Shown here piece by piece: positions 23,213 to 35,768 of a stretch of 64,000 nucleotides of DNA. The notes under the pieces were generated by a model. That model saw only the letters and a list, made by a program, of their open reading frames with translations. It had not been told where the DNA came from and did no database searches. This DNA is from Grammothele lineata (taxonomy: Eukaryota; Basidiomycota; Agaricomycetes; Polyporales; Polyporaceae), in assembly GCA_002150815.3 (NCBI GenBank), contig NDFF03000323.1, forward strand, positions 1 to 64,000, given 5' to 3'. The translations under genes were made by a program, and so were the position numbers. How positions within the stretch are numbered: position 1 is the first letter of the stretch; each line of letters starts with the position of its first letter.

Positions 23213-26200
23213 TTATCGTGACGATAGTGGCGCTACCGACGGCGGTGTCGGTGTCGTCGCCGATGGGGACAGTGACGGTGGCGGCGCAGTCTCTGGCGCG
23301 CGCTCGAATCGTACGAACACGGAGCCCTTCGCGGGACGACATGTGAGGATGTCGTTCCAGTTCGGCCGTGGGAGCTCAGCGAGGGGTGCCCCTGCGGCGT
23401 CGACGGCCCGTAGTTCGCGGGCACCGAGGACGATGAGCGCAGTGATGAGCTTGAGTTCGAGTGTCGCGAGCCGCTTTCCCAGGCATACGGTGCTTCCTGT
23501 GTTATGGGGAAGCGTGTGGAGGAATGGAGTGGGAGAGGGGAAGACGGTGGTCAGCTTGTGGTTCTGTCAAGACGGCGGCATACGCTTATGAAACAGGCGG
23601 GAGCGAGGACCAGTGTCAGAGCCCGCGGAAACCTACGCGGCGCCGCCCGCAGGGACCGCAGACACTGCGCGACCGAGGACGGCGGCGACGACGCAGCGAG
23701 ACCGACGAAGTCGGAGGAGCTCCGCGGAGGCGACATAGTACCTTGCATGACATCCCATCCCCGGGGGTGGCACAGCTCGGGAAGTGCTCGTGTGTAACTG
23801 ACAGGCCATCCGCGGGCCCCCAAAATTCAACCCGCCTCCAGTCCGAGGAGACTTCTTTCGACTTCAAAAGAAGAATCAAGCCGGCGGGAGCGCCACGGGC
23901 ACGACACGTTCGATGCAAGGCATTCTGACAAGACGATGGCTCCGAAGAGAAGGAAGAACGACACATACCTGCGCCCATGCCGACATAGGTGTACGGCGCT
24001 TTGAGGCCCATTTCCGCGCGCCCAGGGTCCCACCGCCACGGGTCCTTGTAGATCTCCGGGCTGAGGTGGACGTCGCTGAAAGGGTACATCACGAAGGCGC
24101 CGGGAGGCACGACTTTACCGCCCAGGTAGAGCGGCTCGGGCTGCGGCTGCTTCGCATCCTGCGATGAACGAAAGAGGGAGAAGGGCGATGTCGGAGTTGG
24201 ACTTGAACTTGATGGCGAAAATGATGAAGGTGGCGGCGGCGACGCGGAAGTAGAAGGCGAGGATGGGAGGTATTGCCGCATCGCGACATGCGGCTCCGCC
24301 ACGCGGAGGGTTTCGCGAATGAGCATGTCGAGCATGGGCGTTTCTGTCTCCCACGCGGATAGCGGAACACTGGCGAGCGTCGCCGACAACGTCGACAGCG
24401 GAGGAGGGTCGGATCGCGGGGGTTGTATAGGCGCGCCTTGGGGCGCGCTGGCGGATTGTAGAGGGGAGTTTGAGGGTCCGGCGGGATTAACTCGTGTTAC
24501 TGCCGGGGACGGAGGGTGAGGTACGTGTGGCGTGGAGTCGGGCGCGGGGGTAGACGGAGACGAGGTGTGCGGCCGGTGAGTCGCATGTGCTGCGATGAGC
24601 CGCCGGATCTCTTCGGCGGCTTTGTCGCGCCACTGGGGGTGACCGCTGAGGAATGTGACGAGCCAAGATGCTGTTCGGCATGAGCACTAGAATATCAAGA
24701 AGAACCACGGCAGGACACGCACCCGTCGTCCCTGTCGAGCGCGCACCGGCCACAAGGAGGCCCATGATGAACTGTGTTCAGAGAAGTGTGTCAGCGAAAG
24801 GGTAGTCGAACAGTGAACGCCGTGTCTCTGCGCATGGCGCGCGGCGCTCGGCCAAGCCGCGAGAAGCACGGTAAAAGCGGGGTCCAGGTGAAGCGTGAAG
24901 ACACTGACCCCAATGATAATCAACCTCTCGTCGCCAGCATCGATGAGCATCTGCGGCGTATCGTCGCGCGCGACGCCGCTCTTGAGTCGCGCATCGAGGG
25001 TACCGCCGATGATGTCATATATCCGCTTCGTCGCCAGCAGCCGCCGCACGGCGCTCGGTCCGGGCAGCCATGGCAGGAGCACCGTCGCTGGAGTCGTTGC
25101 TGTGTCGAGCGTATCATACAGCGACTTCAGTCGTGCGACCGCCGCGCGGTCGTCGGCGAGCTCGGTGAACGCGAGACACCGCACAGTCGTCTGGAACACG
25201 AGCTGCGGCGATAAAGAGCAGGGGTGCACACAACGCGAACGCGCGATGCAGGTACGAGATGGCAAAAGTCACGAGAAACAGTGAGCGGAGGAGGCACAGT
25301 GAGCTATATTTACACAACGGGACGTACCTCAGAGATGCGTTCGAATGGATCGTGCGTTCCGGAAAAGCCCCATGCGTCAATGGCACGCCGGGAATCCTCC
25401 AGAATGTACGGAATGACTAGAAGACGAGCAGTTAGCCCCGTGCCAAGGGACGTCACGTACAAACTCGCGCGAAGGCAGGGACGGAGCCGCAACCTCGTCG
25501 CGCGGCGTCCGCATTTGTCGCAAAGCGCTCCCAGCCGGCTCGGCCCCGCGGGCACCGAGCCTTCGCGTTAGTGCTGACATGAATCGACCCGAGGCATACG
25601 CACACCGCGGGGCCGTCCCGAGACGGAGGGTCGGCGCTAGGCCGGTATCACACCACCTGCATGTGACGGTGCGCACGCAATGCCCCCGCGCGCACCCCAC
25701 CGCGCGACCGCGAAGGGCTCTCACGGGGACGGGCCTATTCAGACGCAGCGGGGAGCGCGTGCGCGAAAGCGGAGAGGAAGGCGGAGAACGGCGGGGAGCG
25801 GTGGCACTCACGACGGGCAAGGCGGTCGCTGGTCTGGGACGCAGCGAGGCGCTTGTGGATGAGGGAGATCCGGCGGGCCTCGAGGTTGGACGTCACTCCC
25901 GGAACCATCGGGATCTGTGAAAAGAAGCATCGCGCGTGGGTCGCATCAGAAGCGCACACGCATGGACGCGAGGGACGTTCTGTTAGCGCGATGAACAAGG
26001 GCGGGGCCGCGATAGAGCCAGGGGCGTGGAGGACGCGCGCGCACAGGCAAAGCAAACACTCACGGCACCGGAGAGGAACTTGAAGCCCGCGTTGAGGTCG
26101 AGGTCCTTGGCCTGGAAGAAGTCGCGGCGTGCTGCTTCGCCAGAGAGCACGATGACGGGCGTCTGTGTGGGCGAGATCAGCCGAGCTTATTCAGAGGCGG

Positions 26201-26663
26201 CACCGGAGTCCGGCTGCTCTCGACACGCTCGCCTCCGAGACCGAACGAAAGCGAGCGGCCGAGGGCGACCGACCCGCGTGCGGAGCAGGACCGGGGGCGG
26301 CGCGGGAGCACGATGACGCTGGCAAGAACGATGTGGCGCACGTACCCGGAGGAGGCTGAACTGGTAGATCGCATGGCCTGCGAGCTGAAAGCCCTGGTTG
26401 ATGAAATCGAACCGTCGGTGGAAGAAGGGAAGAATGTGCGCGAGCGAGGATCCGGGGAGATGAACCGGCGCCGAATGGGCTATGCCACATGCGCCGTCTC
26501 TGGAGCCCTCCTCACCACTGGAGCGGGCGGCGCGCACCATTGGGACCGCGACCACGTACGCCCAGTATGCAAGGACGAGCACCGGGATAACGAGCGCCGC
26601 GCTCATCGCAAAAGGGTCGGGGATGATGGCGTGGAGGAACGGAAGGAGGCCGAGCGGGTACAT
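23213..26663 (-). CDS. cytochrome P450 monooxygenase 3 (long introns)
   Basis: Predicted 645 aa, exons 26663-26346, 26162-26064, 25914-25812, 25416-25328, 25202-24909, 24771-24723, 24670-23969 and 23496-23213. The N-terminus (residues 1-50) is hydrophobic and anchors to membrane. Conserved parts include HILPFFHRRFDFINQGF, LSGEAARRDFF, the I-helix region GLLVAGARSTGTTASW (about 305-320), ExxR in MLIRETLRVAEPHVAMRQ (about 437), YPFSDVHLSPEIYKDPWRWD and the heme segment YVGMGAGSTVCLGKRLATLE (Cys near 556). The Arg two residues before the heme Cys in the usual FxxGxRxCxG motif is Thr here; I recall a similar GKTVCLG form in related basidiomycete P450s. Two proline/serine-rich inserts flank the K-helix. 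Introns are un-fungal in length (183, 149, 395, 125, 137, 52 and 472 nt), unlike the neighbouring P450. The start at 26663 is the first ATG before the hydrophobic anchor. Confidence 0.85.
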
Positions 26664-29512
26664 GGCCGGCGAGGATGGTGATCGGGGTCGGGCTGGCAGC
26701 GATGGTGGTGGGTCTGGCGGACTACTTCGTGACGGGTGGACATGAGACGAGGAAAAAACCGGGAAAGAATGGACGGGCTTTATGCAAAGATGCAGCGAGG
26801 CCGCGCAGGGACGAGCTGTCGACAGCAGCGAGGACGGCACGAGCGTACGGACCCCCCTGCGTGCCGGTGATGAGATCAGGATCTGACGGAGACCGGGGTC
26901 GCTCGCGAGGCAGCCGCAAACACAAACCGCGTCGTCCTGGTGGCGTAACGGCAGATCCCTGCAGGGGTGGCAGCGACAGGCCGTGGACAGCCCAGAAGAC
27001 GAGCGAGTGGCGGCGCGAGATGATGGCGGCGGAGGCTGGGAGGGCGGGAGCCCGAAGAGACGGTCGCCGGCGGACAGGAGCTCGGGGGGCGCGCGACGCG
27101 GGGCGTGTCCGATAGACGACGACGGCTGGCGCGGGAGGTCAGGAGCAAGTTTTGTATTCAACCACGCCGCGAGTATCGCAAGATACGGTGGAGAAATTTG
27201 ATTGGCATGTTCGAACTCGGAAGGCCCCAGTGCACTGCTGACCTGGGACTGACCCACTCCCCGCGGACGGAAGCCACGGTCCATCCGTTGACCGAAATGA
27301 CAACCCCAACAGCCATCGCGCGACGCGGACCCTTCCGGCTCGGCAACCTTCCGCCCGCTCGCTTACCGTCCTGTCGCCCATGCTGATCGAGATCTACCCA
27401 CCGGCCTCGCGCGCGCAGTGGGTCCACAGACGGGGGCCTGACGATGATGACGAGAAGACAGCCTGCCCCGGGAGCCGTTAACACGGACGCGCAGCCGCGC
27501 TTCGTTCATTTGGCTCACAGTGCACAACGCCTACCACCACATCCCCATTAATACCCCAGCGATTACCGTCATAGAACTAGGGAGGCTGTTCTTGGTCATC
27601 CTTCATGCTCTTGACGCCCTTGTGGGCCAGGCAACTGAGCCTGGCCCCGTGTCGTCTGTGCGTCCTTCGCACAGGCACCCGTTCTCAAGCACGCATTCCC
27701 GCGTGCCTGGCCGGTCCACGTCCGCGACCACGGCGGCGGTGGCACTGAGCGCGAGCCATCAGCCACATCCCAGGAGGGGGTGTGTATGACATGGGAGTGG
27801 GAGAACCGGACGACACGGGCAAGGGCCACCCTTGGGGGGTGGCGATGGTGTGCGCGCGTGGGGGTGGGAGCGGGGCAGGAAGGTTGCGCAAACTCTGCTA
27901 TTTTGGGCCCTGCTCGCGCATTCAGTTGAACATGTGTGTGACTCCGGTCGCGAGCCGGGTCCGCAACCGCGCGCGTCGTCGAGCTCTGGATTGAGCAGCG
28001 CGGGCGGGTGCACATGCGCTCTTCGCCCCAGACGACGACGGCGACGACGCTCGTCCTCGCTCCCGCCGCGGCCGGCGTTCGCCGCTAGAGGGCGCGCACC
28101 GGGCCCGCTGCGGCAAACAAACCTTACCATTACGCTTGTTTACACGAGGCGACGCGCGCGCTCGCTCGATGCGCCAGGGTGCACCCGCCCCGGCGGTGCG
28201 TCTCGCCTTGGCTCGTCACGATTCACGGATCGCGACGCTGAACGCCCGAGTCAACGTCATCGCCGCATCCGCCACCGTCCGCCGCCATCCGTCGCGGGGG
28301 CAAACGGCACGTGGCAAGAGACCGATCACGCAGATCGACGCCCAAAGGCAATTGCTCCCCGATCCATCTGGTGGCAGCTGGCTGACCACCCGCGAGCGGC
28401 CCGCCTGCCTGCGGCCGCTCCGTGACCGATCGTGCTCGGTGGGGGAGACGTGGCGAGCTCGGGCTGGGAGGGCGGATGGGTGGACGGGCGGATTCCGTGT
28501 TGACGACGCCACAACCGGAGCCGCCGCGGGTGCGCGGAGCGCGAGGGAATGAGATTGATTGCGGAGTGAAGCTTGAACAAGCCCGCCTGGGTTCGTCGGC
28601 TGCGTCGCCCTTGCCACGTCCGAGCGAGGGGGGCTCCTGCGGAGCCGTGTCAGAGGCCAGGCCCAGGTACCGAGATACGGCTGAGACAAGAACAGCCTGT
28701 TCATCGAGGTCTGGGCCGTGACAGAATTAATGGCTAATCCTATATATGTGCATGATGAGCCACTGACGGGAGACGTCTTTCAAGCAGGTTGCCTGGATAG
28801 AGGAAAAGGGTGCCCGGGTGGCTGGGTGTCCGCAGATAAATGACCACCATATCACTGGCTCCGCGAGGTCCATTTCACGCCATTGAATCCCTCCACCACA
28901 AACGAAAAGTGGCGTCCGGCTGACTACTTGTCTCGTAAGCCGGACATGTCCTCACTACCACCAGACCCGCAGAGCGCGCTGAAACAAGACACCTCGGAAA
29001 ACACTCACTGCAGATAAGCCCGCCACGCTGACCGTTCCGCATGACGGAAAGCGCCTGCGGCGACAAAACGGCCGAAGGTCCGGTGGGCGTGCTGTCCGCC
29101 ACACGGAGACCACACTGAAGTGTGATGCGAACATTGGCTGCGTAAGTTTTCTGGAAGGCCCTATGCCCGTAGATGCGTTCAGAGGGACCTTCCTGAAGAC
29201 GCTTTTCCTTGGCGCCGCGGCGCAGTCTTCAAGCTTACTTCGCGAAGGCTGAGCTTGGGCGTTGGAGGGATGCTGACCATCCCGTTCAAGAACAGGCACC
29301 AACACGGTTATGGAGGTGAGGATCCGCCGCCAGGCGATGAGTCGGGTGCTGCTACCGTACGACATTCATGCCGGTACCGGAAGTAGGCTAGTGAAGCTGT
29401 CTCTATTGTTGAATCCGCAATTGTACCCCAAAATTGACCCCACCACCACACAGGGGCCGGGAAATATAGTCCAAAATGTCATCTTTGCCGAGAAGCCCTT
29501 GTTATTTGTGGA
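26664..29512. other. 2.8-kb GC-rich intergenic stretch, no gene seen
   Basis: GC-rich DNA in which all six frames stay open for moderate lengths by composition alone. No conserved motif, tRNA or repeat was recognised. The end holds the 3' flank of the PAQR gene. Confidence 0.45.
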
Positions 29513-31966
29513 CTAGGGTGCTGGGCACACGCCTAAGCGGCGATGCCAGTGGTCGAAGGCGGTGAGCACAGAGGCGTAATGAGCCAATGCAGCGGCGACG
29601 ACGAAGCAGTGGAAAATTTGATGTGACGCAAAGAAGTAGTCGAAGCTCCCGGGGTAGAAACGCTCCGGGATGCGGTTTGCGCTGCGTCGCGGGATGTAGA
29701 TTGAGACGCGCGTGTGCGATGCACGTCATCACATCGAGGGACCACGAGAGCGTCGACGACGGATGTGGAAGTGAAGATCGTGATGAGGAGTGGGGATGCG
29801 AAAGAAGGAACAACGGCGAGCGCGGTGCCGTGTAAGGACGCAGGGACAAGGGCACAACGGGGTAGCCGCACCAAGAAGTGCAGTGCGTGCGAAGTGGCAA
29901 AAGGCGGCAGCCTCCAGTCAACCCCATGAAATGAGCGCGAGTAGAACGCAAACCACTCACTAGAGCAACGCGCCTGCGATGTAGCATGCCCCGGATAGTA
30001 CGACCCATCCGAAACCCATCTCATAACACAGTGTGTAGAGGCCGTGAGTGAAAAGGCCTTGAAGAATAGGGACGACACCACATAGTCCAAGCAAAATGAA
30101 CACACGCGTGCGTGCGCCGCGATGCGTAGGCTTGCGATATTCGGGGTTGAGAACGATGTAGGCAGCCCCTGTGTGGCAAATGACAGGGACAGTAAGCTAT
30201 CGGATGGATACGGGAGGATGACGGCCACGGTGATGGACTGCGGAAAAGGGATGAAACATGGCGGCGCGTGTGCATCGCACGTTGACAACTCAAGGAACGA
30301 TCGAGCGCGCGGAGGTACTCAGGAGACGTAACTTACCCGTTCCAGCAAGACATATGCATGTCAGATAGAATCTTTGGTAGTGAGGGTCACAGAAAAACCC
30401 GTAGTAGATGCATGGGAAGAATGACCCGACGGTGAGGACTGTGTGATATTCGGGCGGCATTTAGCACGCGGTCTAGGATAAGAGACAATTTGGGGGACGC
30501 CACCAACCGACAATACCAGTGTAGTCTAGAGCATTGCATTTAGCGGATACCTGCCATAAACTGCGTTAACATGCATTATCCTCGTTCCGAATACCATTTA
30601 TACGTACAGGCTCCGAGTGCGCGCTGACCGTGTGATAGAACGCGCTAGAGAACAGGCAGAAAATAGCGGAGCTTAAGAATATTGTGAAGACCGCCCAGTC
30701 CGCCCACGTTGTTGACTCGTAGTGCACGAAGTAGACGGAAGGAAATGTGAAGAGAAACGCCGTGAACAGCACGGCGCCGCCGAGGTGAGTATGGATATTG
30801 ACTGGCGGGAGGGATGTAGACGTAAGAACAAATGATCGGGGCGCGCGAAAATGAACGAGGATCCATCGCACCTGTCTCGTTATGCAGGTCTGGCGGGGCC
30901 GAGGGGCGTTCCACACCACATGAGAGTGGATCATCATAAGTTCATTGACACACGCCAAGTTTACCGCGACGCAGTGCGAGGGACGTACATCCAAACACCG
31001 ACGCCGCACACGAGCGCCAGCTCCCTGTAGCCCTATTAAAGAGAACGGCAATGTCAGCATGCGGAACGCCGAGTGGCTGCGTGGCAGATGTCGAAGTTGT
31101 GAAGATGGCCCTCCCCACTCTCCACCGTCTGGGAGGATACCGGTCTCCGGCACGCGAGGAGTCCGAGGACAGAAAATAGTTCAGATACTCTCCCTCCGGC
31201 CGAGGAGACCGCATGATTGTGATCGGCCATGACGCAAAGCGAAGCATAGTCGTTGCTCAATCTGTGCAAGCACTGCGGCCGACATGGCTCGGACCCCAGC
31301 GGAGCCCCGTCACCTGCCCGACCTTAACACTATCACCATGCGCGGTCACAGCGCACTGTATGCGCTATAAGCGCATGTATGCAGCCGATTACGGCAGCGC
31401 AGGGATATCTAAGCCGAACGTCCAGAGCTAATGGTGCGGAAGAGCCGGAGTGACGAGCGCATGACGGACATGAATGCGGGACTGGCAATGCTGCCGGACG
31501 GCGGGCGCAGAAAACGCGGCGACCGTGATGCGCGTTCGCGCCTCTTGCTCTTCGCGTCCTCGTATCTCCAACTTCTAGCTGACAGAGAAACGGATGCGCC
31601 ACACGCCTACGCACCTTCTATACCCCGTCAAGATATATTCGTTGTCCTTCTGCCAGTCCTGGATCTCTGACCAGGTGAGAGTCCGCTTCTCGTGCGCCTT
31701 CTGAGACTCGCCGCTGTGCGCATCGGTGACAGCGACTACAATCGGAGCGCGCTCGGTCGCATTGTCCTACAAGAGCACAGGTGATCAGTGAACGCGTTTT
31801 GCGGCGCATATAATGAGATACCGCGAGCGATCTAGCTAGCTGCGAGGCTGCTTCTATTCTACTTTATCCACGAGGATCGTAGCACGGCGTGTATCTATGT
31901 AGCAATTGGTCTGCTCACCTGATTCGACGGATGTCCCCTTCTAGCACGAAGCGATGCTTCACGCAT
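29513..31966 (-). CDS. PAQR/adiponectin-receptor-like (IZH, hemolysin III family) membrane protein
   Basis: Predicted 325 aa, nine exons: 31966-31919, 31766-31615, 31032-30989, 30889-30872, 30801-30608, 30550-30508, 30438-30337, 30168-29961 and 29681-29513. The N-terminal cytosolic part (TLTWSEIQDWQKDNEYILTG) is typical of fungal IZH proteins and is followed by LHNETVNIHTHLGG and seven hydrophobic segments. The three zinc-binding His are visible: SAFYHT in the second helix region and HQIFH in the last. Family members are seven-helix proteins with ceramidase-like zinc sites; yeast Izh proteins affect zinc and sterol homeostasis. Exon 4 is an 18-nt microexon that encodes most of the conserved LHNET motif, and exons 3 and 6 are only 44 and 43 nt. 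Start chosen at the ATG of a short first exon; this exon is less certain than the rest. Confidence 0.85.
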
Positions 31967-32878
31967 TTTCGGCCCTGGTGAGATGGCGGTGTGAACACGA
32001 GGAGGCTCAGAGCATGGCGTTGACGGCTGCAGTGGTCGTGGTGGCAAGCGAGACTTTTCTGGGGTCCCCAAACAATCGAAGCGCTAGTAAAAGGCGCTTA
32101 TCTCGGTCCTGTTTTGGCCGGTAAGCCAGGGTTAGGATATATGACGTTTACAGAGTACCGCATCAGTCTGAAGTGGCTGAGATGCTGGTGCACGCAACGC
32201 AGGAAAACGTTCGCCGAACCACGCATTATGATTGTCATTCGAGAGCATTACGACTAGGAGCAATACACAATCTACAAGCAGTCCAAGGAGGCTATAGAGT
32301 GCGTACGCTATGCGACGGTGCAGGAAGCGATGACAAAGCGAGTGATGACAGACATGACCGATGCGCTGGTGAGATAGATACGTGTGTGGTCGGGAAACAG
32401 ACGTGAGGTGACGAGGATGATGGTGAGCCATGTGTTGTATGAAATGAGGCGATACGACGTAGGCAGTCAACCCTGAATATCAAAGGGATTGAGCAAGAAC
32501 GAAAGGCAATAATCGATGCCAATAGGGTATGCCGATATATAGGAAAGGAAGACTATGTGCAGTGTCAATAAGAGGGGATGCATAGATGATGGCGAGGAAG
32601 AGATGCGATGAGATTAGAGATATAGTAATACAGACGCGTTCTAGCGTCAGGATGCGTGGAAGGTCCGTCAGACCAGATGTCCTCGAAGATGCGTTCGGTC
32701 ATCGAAAGCCATATTGACTGTGAGAGTCGTCCGAGTAGAGTGTTGATGAAGAGAGTTGTGAACGGATTGAACGCCAGGTAGTGTGGGTCCTTCAGACTGG
32801 CAGGGGAGTTGTCGCTAAGGGGTGATATAGACATGAGGGATGCGGACAGGCGCCTGGAAGAGCCAACGATCAAGCCGC
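31967..32878. other. intergenic, no gene assigned
   Basis: Frames up to 112 codons on the minus strand with one hydrophobic patch, but no recognised family and no exon chain. Confidence 0.45.
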
Positions 32879-33716
32879 TTAGATGCCAACGTCGGAGAAG
32901 CGCTCTGCACTTGAACCCCGAACAGATGCGAGGCGGTCGCTGGTTGCAGAAGGGGAAGAGAAAGTGAAGGCCGAGTACAGGCGCTTGCGGTCCGGAGTGG
33001 CGAACACGTCCGCAGAGGAGGAGCCCTTGACGGGCGACGGGGCCACATCCGACTGCGAGGAAGGGGGAGGGGTGATAGGCCTTTCCTTTTCCTCAGAGGC
33101 AGCAGCCGCCTACAAGTAACACGGGTCAGAAGGGAAACGCGAGAGCGGCTGTGATGCGTACCTTCTCAGCGGCCTTCTCCGCATCCCCAACCACATCCTC
33201 CTTGGGGACGGCCTGCTCGTAAGCCTCGCTGATGTCGGCCAACGGAAGAACCGTTAGCTCCTTGCACTTGGAGTCTATAACGATCTGTTCGAGCGTTTCT
33301 TGCTCCTCGCGCTCCTCGATGAGGCGAGGGAGGGAGGGCTCTCGTGACTCCTTCCTCGTACGACTGGAGCTTCCGCGCTTGGTGGAGGAGGTTCGCTTGG
33401 GCTTCTTGTCGCTCGCACGAGACTTGGACGAGGACTTCTTCACCGGCTTTTCGGAGAGGGGGCGCGGCTTCTTGCTTGGGGATACGGGCTGGGCCTTGGA
33501 GGTCAACGCCGTCTTCCTCTTCTTGCATACTCCCTGCTCTGGGAGGACACGTGACCCCGTCGTGGGGTCTACGTTCTCCTTGTCCGGAGCGTAAACGAGA
33601 AGGGGGCCGGAAGGTGGGGGGAGAGAGATAGTGGTTGCGTGGACGCCGCAGTTTTCATCGGCCGGAGGAGCCTCAGGCTCATCACGGAAGACTGCGAACG
33701 CACGGAGAGATGCCAT
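32879..33716 (-). CDS. disordered, Lys/Ser-rich protein with KEN box
   Basis: Two exons (33716-33162 and 33109-32879) give 261 aa. I do not recognise a named family. The protein is low-complexity and basic: a KEN motif in YAPDKENVDPTTG (residues 46-48), several SP/TP sites including PVSPSKKPRPLS and ITPPPSSQ, a Lys/Arg/Ser block (about 75-125), an acidic helix-like segment RLIEEREEQETLEQIVID, and a C-terminus with FATPDRKRLYSAF and RFSDVGI. KEN boxes with proline-directed phosphosites are typical of APC/C substrates controlled by CDKs, so a cell-cycle role is an inference. The gene is divergent from the Yra1 gene, about 1 kb away. Confidence 0.7.
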
Positions 33717-34690
33717 GACGTTAGAGTAAACGTAAATACGTGTTGCGTGGAGGGGCTTGAGACGTTTTGAGGAGGTGACGCCAACGAACGGCGGTGCTTG
33801 TGAAGAGTAGATGTGAGGGGGATGTCGCTGCGGACGCAGGGGCGATAGCGATGCCGATAGGGATGGGTGGAGGGAGGTGTCTCGAGTCGTCTCCGTCGTC
33901 GACGTTGAGGTAGAAATGCGAAATGAACCTTGCGCGGGTTTTAGGCACCGTTTAGAACTCCGCCACCTCGAGGCAACACGTGACCGGTTTGATGAAAGCT
34001 TTCCTTCCTAAATGGCAGCGCGGCCACCTTTGAGGACGGCGCATCGGCTATGACAGGCCCCACAAATGGCCATTGTCCTCTACAAAGGGGTCATTGACAA
34101 CCTGAAAAGGGCTGCTACGGCCCAGTGGCTTTGGTCACTGTGCCTTGGCAGATCCGAGCGACTTGACATAGAGTCTCATTGACGCGCGATTGGCCAGTCA
34201 TTGGAATGAGAACAATGAGCGTCCAAGAGGCCACAGATTAATAAGTGGTAAAGAAGCTTTGAGAGTCTCCGAAGAGCTGGTGCCTGAAAGTCATTGTAAA
34301 GCACTTCGCTTTAACAGTCTTGATAAGTGATGCCTAGTACCTCAGCACGCGACCGTTATGTGGGTGTCATACGCGAGACCCGTATACCACACATTCCAGG
34401 TCAATACCACTAACATACAGTCTGCTCTGTGCATGTATATGGAATAATGCGCTGGACACTCAAAAAATAGAGAGGGTGGCTTTCTTTACCCGCGTCGAAC
34501 TTCTTGGACGCCTGCCTATCACGGACAAGAGTGCAGTCGCCGCTTGAAAGTGCGCGCCTATGGCCGAGAGACACGCGCCATGCTCGCCCGCCGCCTCTCT
34601 TCGCCACCACGACCGTCTTTCCATCGCCTGCCTTCCCCTTCTTGACCTAGCTTCTTCTCGTCGCGTCCTCAAGGGCCTTATACTCGCAAA
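33717..34690. other. divergent promoter region
   Basis: Roughly 1 kb between the divergent KEN-box and Yra1 genes, presumably both promoters. No coding signal or RNA gene seen. Confidence 0.55.
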
Positions 34691-35768
34691 ATGTCTGCAA
34701 ACCGCACCAAGAAGCCCTACAGTGTTCGTTTGATCCTCCTACCGCGCTTTGTGACGCTCCTGACTGGCGCATATAGCGACCTGCTGCTCGCCCTGCAGGC
34801 GCGGACGGTCAATGGCTCCACGACAAGGCTCCGGGTGTACCGCGAGCTGTGCAAGACTCTGTAGTCAAGTCGCCTATCGGCGTGACAAACACGAGAATCA
34901 TTGTCTCAAACCTGCATTATGAAGTCACCCCCAAAGACCTTAGCGTACGTTTTGAGTTCCTCTGTTCCGCATTCTCTCCCCCTCGCTTTCGTCGAACATC
35001 TTCTCATGTATTGTACAGCAAATCTTCGGTCAGATTGGCACGCTCGTTCGTGAGCCACACATTAGGGTACGAAGCTCCGCATGCACCCAGTCCACCTGAG
35101 AAACGAGACACCAATCCGACTTTTTCGCCCCGCGTTCGCATGCTGTTTCGACGACTTCGAACACGGATTCAACAGTACGACCGTAGTGGCCGCTCCCTAG
35201 GTGTAGCCGTCATTACCTTCGAGACTCCTGCCGAGGCGACGAGGGCAAAGAAGCAATTCGACGGCATTCTATGCAAAAGTAAACCCCGTTTCATAACGAT
35301 ATCCTTGATTCTACTGTATGTATGCGTTCTGACCGGTGTCCTCGTTCACAGACCAGCCCATGACGATTGTCTACGACACAGCACCCCCACCCAAGGCCGC
35401 ACGGGGCAAAGACACTGCGTCCTTACTCAATCGCATTGAGAAGCCTCCTCTTCTCGACAGGCTGGGTAAAGATGACCCTAAGCCCAAATCGACGCCCCCT
35501 TCGTGAGTAGCCCTTTGTGACCATCTTCCTGCACCCATGCCCATTCGCGTCCAGACGAGGCGGGGTCGGTCCAGTCCGCACCAAGGCACGTGGAGGCGGC
35601 GCCAGCGCACGGGCTCCGAAGAGGGCGAAGCCTAAGACCGCTGCGGAGCTGGATCAAGAGCTTGAAGCTTTCATGCAGGACGACATCACAGCGCCGTCGG
35701 CCAACGCTGCTACTGCGAAGACCGCGACCGCCCCTGCCCCTGCCGATGGCGACGTTGACATGTCTTGA
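34691..35768 (+). CDS. YRA1: Yra1/ALYREF mRNA export adaptor (RRM protein)
   Basis: Predicted 230 aa, exons 34691-34721, 34799-34944, 35019-35066, 35176-35278, 35352-35502 and 35555-35768. The RRM spans about residues 41-118 (RIIVSNLHYEVTPKDL, then GRSLGVAVITFETPAEA). A Gly/Arg-containing linker and the C-terminal FoP-type motif KTAAELDQELEAFM (about 195-208) follow. This order is that of REF/ALY proteins, which join the THO/TREX complex and hand spliced mRNA to the Mex67 exporter in the nucleus. The gene has five introns in 1.1 kb. Yeast YRA1 autoregulates through a single large inefficient intron; nothing like that is visible here. Confidence 0.9.

Noticed and set aside
26412..26447. possible extra intron in exon 1 of the third P450
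   Set aside because: At about 36 nt, with GT and AG ends and in-frame, it is shorter than any plausible fungal intron, so the exon was left continuous.
26664..27284. upstream extension of the third P450 frame to a 365-codon frame
   Set aside because: The extension precedes the membrane anchor, is Ser/Pro/Arg-rich in GC-rich DNA and has no homology signal; the ATG at 26663 is preferred.
32132..32470. 112-codon hydrophobic minus-strand frame
   Set aside because: A single hydrophobic patch without recognised family or supporting exons.
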